The notes below the pieces were generated by a model. That model had not been told where the DNA came from and did not search any database. It saw nothing but the letters and a program-made list of their open reading frames with translations. 64,000 nucleotides of DNA from Ceratobasidium sp. AG-K (taxonomy: Eukaryota; Basidiomycota; Agaricomycetes; Cantharellales; Ceratobasidiaceae), in contig JAWNGF010000013.1 in the NCBI GenBank assembly GCA_037039685.1, forward strand, positions 1,494,854 through 1,558,853, given 5' to 3'. Positions within the stretch are counted from its first letter, which is position 1. Each line of letters starts with the position of its first letter. Shown one piece after another: positions 24,705 through 35,119 of this stretch. Position numbers and translations under genes: made by a program.

Positions 24705-25332
24705 ACAGAGGGATTGAACTGAGTTGAGTGATCACGACTGAGCTCCAAGGTTTTATACCCAGAGGGAAGGCGATAAAGTGCCTTGCGACTTCGGATCCAG
24801 TATTTTCAGGCGCCCCAAAAATGCGAGCCGTGTATCGCACTAGGCACTCGCTGTTCCATCTAGGCTCACCTTCAAGAAATTCAACCCTGGCGGAATGCTC
24901 TAGCCGGTGGGTACAACACACAGCCGAGTCTAATCTTTGCACTTCCTTGAATGTAAATTTGGAAACATCTTGTCATGAGACACACGGTTCTGGTCCAAAT
25001 GTTAATTGGGGGTCTTGGCCCTCTCCAAGGTTGGTTGGATTTCCTTTACAGTTTACGGGCGACAGCACCTCCCAAAGAGCTTCGGTGGTCCGCAGTGACC
25101 GGATCCAATAGCAGAGCGCCCATAACACATGTTTATATGCATGGACGACCAAAAAACAAAAAGACCAGCAGATGATTCGAGATGTGAACATACGCCCCAT
25201 TTTTTTCTGGGTGCTTCCGGTGCTTGATAATGCTTCAGGTGCTATAACCGGTCCCGGCAACCGTCCGCGCGGCAATTTCCGTCGACAGGTGACAAGCTGG
25301 ACCAACAGCAATTTCGCCATTACTCCACGGCT
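24705..25332. other. 5' flank of the ferritin-like gene up to element 2
   Basis: No supported gene. Open frames on either strand lack domains. Element 2 begins directly after the GTACG target duplication. Confidence 0.4.
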
Positions 25333-25337
25333 GTACG
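25333..25337. repeat. Target site duplication of element 2, left copy (GTACG)
   Basis: GTACG precedes the left LTR and is repeated at 30194-30198 directly after the right LTR. Confidence 0.9.
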
Positions 25338-25609
25338 TCTTGAGATAAGCGCAGTGTCGGGCTGGATATCAATGTAACTCAGCTCGTACTACTTGAGAGT
25401 AGAGAACTGCGCATATATATACCTGGATATCAATGTAACTACAGGTAATATAAGCAAATGAATATAAAAGATAAAATCTAAACTATACCTCAGCTCGTAC
25501 TACTTGAGAGTAGAGAACTGAGGACAAAATTTTTTACCGAAGCGCGTGTCCATGTGGAACACAATCACGTGATACGCATATATACACGTATAAGACTGAA
25601 TATTCAACA
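25338..25609 (-). repeat. 3' LTR of element 2 (left copy)
   Basis: 272 bp; in element orientation it runs from TGTTGAATATTC to CTTATCTCAAGA. It contains two short direct-repeat pairs: 25362-25379 with 25423-25440, and 25378-25409 with 25489-25520. Confidence 0.93.
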
Positions 25610-25648
25610 CGCCCACTCAGGATTATGCGAAAAATGAAATGAAATGAT

Positions 25649-28600
25649 TTAAAACATTCCCATCCCAGTAACGAAACCAGGGAATTTGATGCGACCAAGT
25701 GGTTTAGTAAGCGCATCGGCGACCTGTTGTTTGGTCGGAATAAATTGAAGGTCGACTTCGTGAAGTGCGATCACCTCTCGAATAAAATGATGTTTTACTC
25801 GAATATGTTTTGTATTTTGATGATTAACGGGATTCTTGGCCAATGCAATGCTTGATTGATTGTCGGTAAGCAAAGTTGTCGGACCTTTCGACAAAAATCC
25901 GAGTTCTTCAAGAAATTGACGAAGCCAAATCAATTGGCGGGTGGCACTCGCAGCGGCGACATATTCAGCCTCGGTACTTGACAATGAAATCGTTGGTTGT
26001 TTTTGGGATGACCAAGCAATGCTTCCTCCGGCTCGTTGGAAGATCCAACCGGTAGTCGATCGACTTGTATTAGGATCGCCAGCGTAGTCTGAGTTGACAT
26101 ATCCGATCGGCTTTGACGATTTCGATTGTTTGAATACGATCCCGAGTGCTTTTGTGCCTTGTAGGTACCGTAGAACTCGTTTGAATGCTGACCAATGCTC
26201 GTCGCCAGGATTAGCGGCGTGTTGGGCAAGCAATCCGGTCGCAAAAGCGATGTCGGGACGAGTTGAAATCATCGCATACATGAGCGATCCGACTCCACGT
26301 TGATAGAGCGTCCAATCGACAGTAGGAGCATCGAGTTTGGGTAGATTTGGTGACTCTGCCATTGGTGTATCCCATGGCTTGGACTCGGTCATGCTGAATC
26401 AAGCTAATATGTCGCTAATGTACCGTTTTTGACAAATTTTGAGCGTGCCAGCAGCGCAATTGCGCTCGATTTCAACTCCGACGAACATGCGTGCCTCGCC
26501 TAGATCGACAATGTCGAACGATTCGCGCATTTTCGACTTGATTTCCTCTAGAAACGAGAGAGGTTTGCCGGCTAGGAGCATGTCGTCCACATGAGCTAAA
26601 ATTATCGCTAAATTATCGCCATCCCGCTGAATGAATACGGCGTGGTCGCTTTCGGTTCTCGTGAATCCAATCGCTTCGAGAACCTCCTTAAGTCAAAGGT
26701 AGAATGCTCAAGCGGCTTGTTTCAGACCGGATAACGCTTTAACGAGTTGCCAGACGTGATCGCCTTCGGCAAATCCCTCAGGTTGCTCCATGTAGAGCTC
26801 TTCCTCGACGACGCCGTGTAGGAACACCGTTTTGATGTCGAGCTGAAGGAGCTCGAGGTCTTCGCTCGCAACGATGCTGAAAAGCACCCTATATGCGTCC
26901 GATGTGGCCACTGGCGACGAGATCTCAACATAATCGACACCTGGAGCTTGAAGGAAACCCTTGGCGACGAGTCGGGCTTTGTATTTGAGGATTTCGCCAT
27001 CGACGTCGCGCTTATATGCGTACACCCAGCGACATTTGATGACCCTTTTGTGAGTCGGTCTATCAGCCGGTTTCCAAACTTTATGCTCGGTAATCGATTT
27101 GATTTCTTCAATCATAGCTTCGAGCCATAGATTGGCGTCTGGTCGTGCCATAGCTTTGGCATAGGTGTCGGGGGGATGTTCAATTAGCGCATTTAGGGCG
27201 CTCTCGGTCGTCGGCTTATCGGTTCGCGTGGCAGTCTCGTTCTGCGCGCCCACTTCAGCTCTGTATCATAGTGGCGGTCTAGTAGCTCGACCTGATTGAC
27301 GTGGAGGCTCAGGCTGTTTCGCTGGCGGCTCTGGCTCAATGGGGGAATTGCTTGTCGGCTTGGCATTAGATTCTTGTCGGCTTACTGGCTCTGGCTCGAT
27401 GATGATTTCAGGCGTTGGCTCCTGGTGCTCCTGATCGCCCACTTGTTCTGGGAACTCGTCCTCGAAATCTTCAATTATCACGCGTTGTTGCGTCTCGCCT
27501 CCCTCATTGAATACGACGTCACGTGAGGTGATTACGCGACCAATCGAGTGCTGAATGAGAATATGCGCCTTTCGATTTGGGGCAAATCCGAGGTAAGTAC
27601 ACTCGATCGATCTTGCCTGTAGCTTGGTACGTTGACCATTGGGTACTCAAGCCCATGCCTTGCAGCCAAAGGTGCGGAGTTGGGAGACGTCGGGTAGCTT
27701 GCCCGTGAAAATTTCGTCTGGGGTTTTACCGTCAAGCGATCGTTTCGGCGTTACATTCCAGATGTATGCGGCGTGAATGATTGCGAGTCCCCAATATTTG
27801 TCGGGTAAGTCTGCATCCGCTTGCATCGCTTGTTGACTATCGTTTAACGTACGAATTGCTTGCTCTGCTACGCCATTGCTCGCTGAAGAATCCGCCTCGG
27901 TCTTCTGGTGCTCGATTCCATGCGATTTCAGCCATGCTTCGAAAGTGTTTGATGCATATTCGCCTCCGCCGTCCGTTCGTAAGTGCTTGATCCGCTTGCC
28001 CGTCAGATTCTTGATTGACGGTTTCAACTCCTTGAAGTGATTCGCGTAGTCGTTTTTATGCTTAAGTAAGTGAACAAATATCTTGCGGGACTTGTCGTCG
28101 ATCGTGACAGCAAAGTACTGATAACCTTGAATGGCTTGAACGGCGGCGGGCCCGTGTAGATTGCTATGGAGTAACTCGAGTACATCGGACGCTCGATTTG
28201 TCGACGTTGGAAATGGGGCGCGGGTTTGCTTGCCTTTGAGGCACGGCTCGCATTGTGATTGCGGCGGTAAGCAACTGCCTACGATGTCCATCCCTTGTAC
28301 AACGCCCTTTCTGACCATATCTAGGACATACTTGTAGTTTATGTGTCCTAGGTGACAATGCCAGGTATGTAGATCGGCTCGGGCGATGTGACTGGCCGTA
28401 TATGCGATGAATTCGCTTGCTTCTAGGTCATCCTCATCGTTCAGGTTCTCCAATTCGACAATGGCAACATGGGCAGTCGGTTCTGCGTGTTTAACGCACG
28501 CATTTAGTCGGTAAAGTTTGATGCCTAACTCGCGTGCGTAGCTGATCTCGGGTCCACGGCCATCGTTCGCCAGGAGTCTTGCCTCACTTTTGCCAAAAAG

Positions 28601-29917
28601 AACAAAAGTGCCACGTTTGGCGAGTTGTTTGACGGACATCAGACTGGCATGAAGTCCCGGTACGTGCAATACACTGTCGATTGACATGTCGGTCTCCTTA
28701 CGGGTTCCGTTGCATAGCGTAAGCTGGACACGGCCAATTCCGGTCGCATTTATCATATTCCCGTCGCCCACTCGAACGGTGATTGGTGGTACCAGAGGTT
28801 GGTAAGTCAAAAACCATTCTCGATTTTGGGTCATGTGTTTTGACGCTCCCAAATCGAGCAGCCACGTGTCTCTAGCTGACTGATTGTCCATGGCTGGCAT
28901 CGCATATATTGATGGTATATCATCGGGTTCTTCGGCTGTGAGGACCACTTTTGCCAATTCGGTTTTAGGTGCTTTATTTGATTCGCTCGTTTTTGATTCA
29001 GTTGACTTAGCGGCTCGTCACTTTTGGTGTGGTCCGGTCCCTTCGGCTCCGCCTCCTCTCGCCCAGCATTCCTTCTTGGTGTGCCTGGGCTTGGCGCAGT
29101 TGTCGCATAGGGGGCCTTTGGCCTTTTTCTTCCCTTTCAGGTCGCTCGGTTTCTTGGATTTTGGCTTTGGGGCTTGAGCAAACATCGCTGTGAGTCCGCC
29201 TCCTGTCTTCCGTCGTTCTTCTTCAGCTAATGCCGCTTTGACAACCATGTCGGGCGTGATGAGGCCGGTCTGAGTGGATGTCTGGATGACCGTGCTGACG
29301 ATCGCATAGGACGGGGGGAGCGCATTCATGAAGACTTGCGCGAGCATAAGGTCGGTCACTGCTTCTCCGAGTGTCTTCATCTTGGAGGCGATCGATTGGA
29401 TGTTGTTAAACCCGGCAGATAAGTCTTCTTCCTCCTCGATTTTTGCACTCATGAATTGCTGATAGTAAAAGGATAGCAATTGCATTCCTTTTCCTTCCCA
29501 GCGTTCAACAACTTTTGTCCATGCTTCGTGCGCCGATGTTGTCTCGATCACGTCGGCCATCGCTCCGTCTTCCATATTCAGGGTAATCTGAGCAAATGCG
29601 TCGTTGTCTCGCTTCTGCCATTGTTCAATTTCGATTTTATTGGCTGATACTTTGGCAGAGTCCTTTTTCTCGGTCTCGGTGAGCGGTTCAGGCGGCGTTT
29701 CTGTGCCATACGCGATCTTGAGCAGTCCCCGAATTCGCAGGACCGTCGTTTGGCGGAACTTCCATGAGCTATAGTTGGATCCGTCGTCCTTCAGGAGCGG
29801 GATCTCGTAGGTTTTCTTGCTAAGGTAAGCGTCGGTCGATGCCATTGTAGTAGTAGTAACATTTACAGCGTTTTCTGGGTTCTCTGGTTCTTCACTTTTG
29901 ACGCTACCAGGGCTCAT
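25649..29917 (-). pseudogene. Element 2 gag-pol polyprotein with six TGA stops
   Basis: One continuous frame from the ATG at 29917, which lies inside the primer-binding site, to the TAA at 25649 (about 1,420 codons). Gag has a UBN2-like core (YSSWKFRQTTVLRIRGLLK) and a CCHC knuckle CDNCAKPRHTKKEC. Protease reads WLLDLGASKHMT, with Leu for the usual Ser after the catalytic Asp. Integrase has HTWHCHLGHINY and a second Asp and Glu spaced as in D,D35E (RTDGGGE, SNGVAE), but the first Asp motif reads HSNLHGP. RT keeps HVDDMLLAG. RNase H reads VNSDYAGD, with Asn where Asp is expected, and keeps SSTEAEYVA. TGA stops lie at 29018-29020, 27647-27649, 27266-27268, 26708-26710, 26693-26695 and 26399-26401. 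Several catalytic losses together make an active protein very unlikely. Confidence 0.9.
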
Positions 29918-29921
29918 AACC
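29908..29921 (-). promoter_or_regulatory. Primer-binding site of element 2 (half-tRNA iMet)
   Basis: Plus strand CAGGGCTCATAACC abuts the 5' LTR, identical to the site of element 1. Its minus-strand ATG, the complement of the tRNA anticodon, is also the first codon of the gag frame. Confidence 0.85.
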
Positions 29922-30193
29922 TCTTGAGATAAGCGCAGTGTTGGGCTGGATATCAATGTAACTCAGCTCGTACTACTTGAGAGTAGAGAACTGCGCATAT
30001 ATATACCTGGATATCAATGTAACTACAGGTAATATAAGCAAATGAATATAAAAGATAAAATCTAAACTATACCTCAGCTCGTACTACTTGAGAGTAGAGA
30101 ACTGAGGACAAAATTTTTTACCGAAGCGCGTGTCCATGTGGAACACAATCACGTGATACGCATATATACACGTATAAGACTGAATATTCAACA
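29922..30193 (-). repeat. 5' LTR of element 2 (right copy)
   Basis: 272 bp, one base different from the left copy. It should carry the promoter of the element. GTACG follows at 30194-30198. Confidence 0.93.
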
Positions 30194-30198
30194 GTACG
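30194..30198. repeat. Target site duplication of element 2, right copy (GTACG)
   Basis: Repeats 25333-25337 directly outside the right LTR. Confidence 0.9.
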
Positions 30199-30706
30199 TA
30201 CTTGTACTTGTTAGGTAGTGCGGTCTTGGTCCAGGCAACTATCTCGTCTAGATCGAAAGAGGAGTATGTCCACTGCTCGTTGAGCCAATGCAATCGATTG
30301 TACATCCAACATCGCACCTTCAAAGGCGATACGAGACCAGAAGTGCGTGTTACACAGCTAGACTGGGCCGCTATCTATCTGTGCCTGGGCAATATAAGTG
30401 CCATAGGGGCTTCAGCGGATATACAATGGGTATGATTGGCTTACTGCAGAGACATAATTCGAACCTTTATCCTGGGGCAAACCTGAATTTACTGGGGTCC
30501 CAGCCAGGGGTTAATTATGGGATAAGCTTACCGATAGAAATGTTTTTAAATTTGTCAAGTTCGGAGATCTTGTCGGTTAGGTCCATCGCAAACAGCTATC
30601 GTACGTCTGTAGTTAAATTTAAGAATACTGTGGCGCTGGCCAATCTATTTCAGCACACAAAGATTACACAAAGGGCTGGAGCCGATATGATACGACACTG
30701 ATGCGA
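30199..30706. other. Short flank between element 2 and the fungalysin gene
   Basis: No gene recognised. It lies 3' of the fungalysin gene and should include its 3' UTR. Confidence 0.4.
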
Positions 30707-33423
30707 CTACGCGTATTCCTTCTGACACTGGGAAGGGACCTGGTATCCATCAATGGGGACACTTGTATCCTTCTCCCCAAGATCCTTGAGGTGCTGAGCG
30801 TTGCTTCCCTGTTACCCGTTTGGCTGGTGAGAAGTCATTACATTCCAAAAGGCACACTGCACTCACCAAACCACGATAAGCAAATGCTTTCCAAAGCAAG
30901 CACTCGTTTGCTCCTCCAGTGAGATCCTGATCGGCACTAATAATCCCATCACGTGCGTGGATGAGAGTTGGGTGACATGGTTGGAGTTTCAATCCATTCA
31001 CGACAAGCCTGCTCAGATTCGTAAGTCTTTTACTTCAACGCTGATAGGGCTAGGACCAACTGTAGCATGAGTGTGTTGCCCTGATTGGGTACGTAGATCT
31101 TCGCCCCGTTCTCCCGTTTGCGCGTATAATAAAAGCTAGTTTGGTTTGAGGGGAAAAGAGAATCGGCAAAACCATGTTCATCAACAAGCTCATTGAACAC
31201 GACCCATAAGGCTTCGGCCCAAACCTCTCCAATGTTGTACTACAAGCAATATGAGGGGGTAAATTATCGCCAATGAAAAGCTGCACTCACTTGAGTGAAG
31301 TTTGAATTTTGTATGGCCCCGTATACCAACGGGTTTATCGTAAAATCCTAAAGTTAATTTTATATTAGGGGCGATCGGTTGTGAGGGGGAAGATGATATT
31401 ATACCTTGGAGTAGAGGTGCTTTCGTAGACCACCCGGATGGCCGTTAGACCAAGCGCCTATCGGGTAGTTCTGGTACTGGTGTGTACTTCGGACAACAGT
31501 GGCAATAAAGTCGCTCCAACCTTCACTTAGCCCTTGCGCCTGCCGACTATCCAAACAATCACCAGTGCTTGGCCCGCCAGTGAGACGATATGAGAGTCCG
31601 TGGGACAATTTGTGAATAAATGCTCCAGCATCGAGTCCTCCATCGCGAACGGGCGACGTCCGGTCCCAGATGGGCATGAAAATATTCATACGCCCACCAT
31701 CAGGGTTCTACAGCAAGTCCGACCGATCTTAGTGTTAGGTGGCAGTAGGCGAAATTCGCTCAACATACGAGTGTACTATGCGGACTGTTCCTGTTGGTCC
31801 TTGAGTTTACTTGTGCTTCAATAATTATTGCGTCATCGCCCTTGCCCCCCTTATCGAAGTTGTGTTGTTGAAAGTTGCCGCTAATCTCGTCGAACCCGTA
31901 CAGATAAAATAAGTCATGGAACATGTTGGCGACATAGAAGAGTTGCGTCACGGAGGCATTGATATACTGGGCCGGCTGGATTTTCTCCCAGCCCACTTCC
32001 CATGGGTTTGCGCCGTAAGGAAAATCAAACACAAGCTCTGGTCCGCCATCCGGACGCCGTTGTTCCTTCCATCTCCATGCCTTGTCAGGAGCGGGATGGG
32101 CAATCACCTAGATGGAGGTATTCTGTCAGTCGAACCTAAGGGCGAAGGCCTGGGTTCTTACGTTGTTACCAACAGTGGTAGTAAAGGTCCAAATTGAATT
32201 TTCATTGAGTTCGGGATGATTCTCTATCGGGTCTTTCGACGCCGGGAGGGAGTGCCGGCCGAGTGGAGAAGCAGTAGAGTAATAAGGCATGATTTCGAGG
32301 GTTCGATTGCCGCAATCTGGATCGTTGACTCCCCATCTCCAGACACAATACCGTCCACCAACAGACACAGAGGAGCTGGCACCGACCAAGGCAGGACAGC
32401 TACTGGCATTTTTTTTGTCGAGGGTAAGAACTTGTTGTTCAAAAACGCATCTGTTGAGGGGTCGGCCTTGTTGGATTCAAGCTGCATCAGAAATCCGATC
32501 CGCAACCGTAATGATTTGCGAGGGAGAATTTGCCGAGACGTACGCTTCATATCGATTTTGTTCGAGCGTGACTTCCAAACGCCATGAGAGGTTGAGGTCG
32601 GTGGCATTCCCCTCTTCAGCTACTGTCTGGGTGTACACTTTACGCGCTTGAATGGGCTCAGTTGTGCCTGGCACCCCAGAGATGGCCCAACATTCGCCCG
32701 TAAAAGCCTGGCTGAATGAGTATCTGCAAGGCCCTAAACTGGCGCTCGACCAGTCGAGATAGGTGTTGAGAGACACATTCTCAGGGGCGGCGATATATAA
32801 AAATGAGTAGGCAGCAACACGAGGATCATCCGTGGGAGAAGTAGGGGACCCAGGGAAAATCAAGGACGCTTGGCGGGCGCGAACGAGAGGCTCTTGGCAC
32901 GCGAAGGGGTTCCGTTTGGAAGTGACTTGGTTGCAGTAAGCCTCCTGGCTCCACCCGGCACTGGTTAGGATACTTCTACGCGTGCTCTCGTTATAGAACT
33001 AGTCTGCTATTAGTCGCGGTCGGATTTTATTGCGCAAACACATACTGTGTTTCCAAAACTTAGGACTTTTCCGTCGCGGATGTTGAGGTTGATGATTCCA
33101 TCGGCCACTTCGATTCCATTGATAAGCTGTCGAACATAGACATGAGAGACACCCGACAGTTGGTCTGTATATGAGTCGCCCCGAATATAAAAGTTGGGAT
33201 TGTCGCCTAGCACATGCTCCTTGAGAAATAAGTGGGCAACATCGTGCGGATGAGCATCAACTCGGACATCTCCGGATATAGGGGGTGGATGGATGTTGAA
33301 CTGAGAATTAGGATGCGGCTGTCGGAACGATAAAGATTTGCGTCGATACTCGTGAGCTTGAGCGAGTGGGAGGATTAATAGCGCCAAAGAGGATAACTTA
33401 GAGACATGCAGGAGAACCGCCAT
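30707..33423 (-). CDS. Secreted M36 fungalysin-like protein, catalytic Glu replaced by Lys
   Basis: M36 fungalysins are secreted zinc metalloproteases with a propeptide. The ATG at 33423 gives a signal peptide ([20 protein letters not shown]), then an FTP-like propeptide ([20 protein letters not shown]), then the catalytic domain with [18 protein letters not shown]. The zinc motif reads [17 protein letters not shown] where the family has HExxH; the third zinc-ligand region EGWSDFIAT is kept. The C-terminal block has [17 protein letters not shown] and, after a clean splice, [18 protein letters not shown] and a stop at 30707. One junction near 31025-31075, just before [11 protein letters not shown], has no GT-AG pair that restores frame, so an indel or an unusual intron is possible. 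A pseudoprotease or a decaying gene both fit. Several introns interrupt it. Confidence 0.82.
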
Positions 33424-35119
33424 GGTCGAAACTGAGCAAAGGGCAGCCAACCCACTCAGCGCTTGAGGTCTATGCCTAACTGTCAATCCCCAAAAGGAAG
33501 ATGTGTCGAATTGCCGACCCGGTTATGAGACGCGCCGAACTCTGCTGGGTCAAGTCAGGGCTCTAAGCAAAAAGGTGACCCTGTTACAGTCGGATCGTGC
33601 AAAGACATGGCGAGACCATACATCATTGCCTGGCAGCAACGTTCCATCAGTGGGGCGTTATTCTCAACGAATAGCGTAGTGCGGTGGAGAAACCTACGAC
33701 GAGTCCTGGCGGATCCAGATTCTTCCGGTCCCAAGCTGTGGCTGTGTCGTTTGCATCTGGGTTGTCGACCATGTTCCAAACTGTAATTTCGTACCACCGC
33801 CATCCAGATTATCTACTTTTGCCACGCTTATGACGACCAAAGAAGCTCCAGGATTATCTTGTCGATTTACAAGAACTCATGTCATAAGGCCTGCTAGAAG
33901 ACTTGTCACAAACTCTACTCTCGGGCTGGGGGCGTTTATGCATGTATACACCAAACAAGCAACCAACTGATAAACTTCAGGAGCATATGAAAATCTTGCG
34001 TTATAAATGATAGTTCGCGGCTGAAGTCGTGCCTTCCTATTTGCGACTTGCTTGCCCCAGCTACACTGACCCAAAAAGGAAATGTATACGTGACCCTAGT
34101 CATACTCACATGTACTCTATGTAAGACCTTTAATAATAAGTCAACTGTCAGATAGCTCTAACTACGAAGATACAAGGCATTCAACCTGAGTGACTGTTTA
34201 TTTTATTCTACTAGTTTGTCCATTACAACTGTCTTCAAATTCCTGCACCAAGAGTTACGCACTACCTAAGAGTCTCGGGGTATTTTTTGATTATTTTAAC
34301 GACCAGATCTCCGCAGGAAATCTTGAAATTGTGTCCAGCCGGTGAAAACCCAAAAAAGTAGTGCACAGCCGCTTTAACAGTGTTTTGACTACGCAACGCT
34401 GAAACCCAATCGAAATGCATCGGAATTTTCCATGCAGGAACGAATTAAATAGCACACAGGTTACACTAGTCGACCTACAACACTCGGGCACTCAGTCACC
34501 GTCGCGGCGTGCACACGCTGACTTGGGTCATGTGTGCATTAATTTTTTTTTGGGGTCGGTGTATATTCTGACTGGTTAAGCCCAGCAGGAGTTTGATACC
34601 GCTTGTAATTACGAGCCTTCATAGGATTTCTTATTTATTTAATTTTTATCTGGGCGAGGCCATATATAACCTTTTATCCGTTGCTAACGCATGGGTAATC
34701 GCACTAACACCCCCCAAGACCTTGATAGGGCCCTGGCCCTGGTTCATTCTCTCAATTGTGCACTCTTCGTACACATCGAGTCGTGCTGGTGGCGCGGCCT
34801 CAGGAAGAGAAACCCAAAGCAGGGTTGAATTTTGTAGAATGAAAGTACTGGCGCGCAAACAGAAAGGCTTAGCCAAATGCTGATAGTGAGTGTTTGAAAG
34901 TTTCGCTTGTGATCAAGTAACAATGGAGCTCCTAACTCTAAGCCTCATAAGCCATTGAATGATGGACAGCCGCACGACCGAATTTGTCACTGAGAGGATC
35001 AAGATTCGTTATATAATACTCCGTTAAAGATCACAATGCATATCGAGAGCAACTATAGCCCATTTTAGCAGATCTGACACCGGCCACTGGCACAAAAAAC
35101 ATTTATTTCCATTCCGCCG
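33424..35119. other. Intergenic region, no gene recognised
   Basis: Starts as the 5' flank of the fungalysin gene and ends at the 3' end of the BEACH gene. Only short frames without domains were seen on either strand. Confidence 0.4.

Larger units (their letters stand above)
25338..30193 (-). mobile_element. Complete Ty1/copia LTR retrotransposon, element 2
   Basis: A 4,856-bp minus-strand element with 272-bp LTRs that differ at a single base (C at 25358, T at 29942). It has the same half-tRNA(iMet) primer-binding site as element 1 and GTACG target duplications. The domain order gag, protease, integrase, RT, RNase H marks it as copia. It is a different family from element 1: LTRs and proteins are not alike beyond shared motifs. 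Its single gag-pol frame carries six TGA codons, so it looks non-autonomous despite being recent. Confidence 0.95.

Noticed and set aside
24973..25320. A 115-codon minus-strand frame beside element 2
   Set aside because: No domain, no splice structure and no convincing leader; likely chance.
7457..29917. In-frame TGA codons as programmed recoding or Trp codons
   Set aside because: Conserved positions expect Arg rather than Trp or selenocysteine, and catalytic residues are lost too; mutation of CGA is the simpler account.
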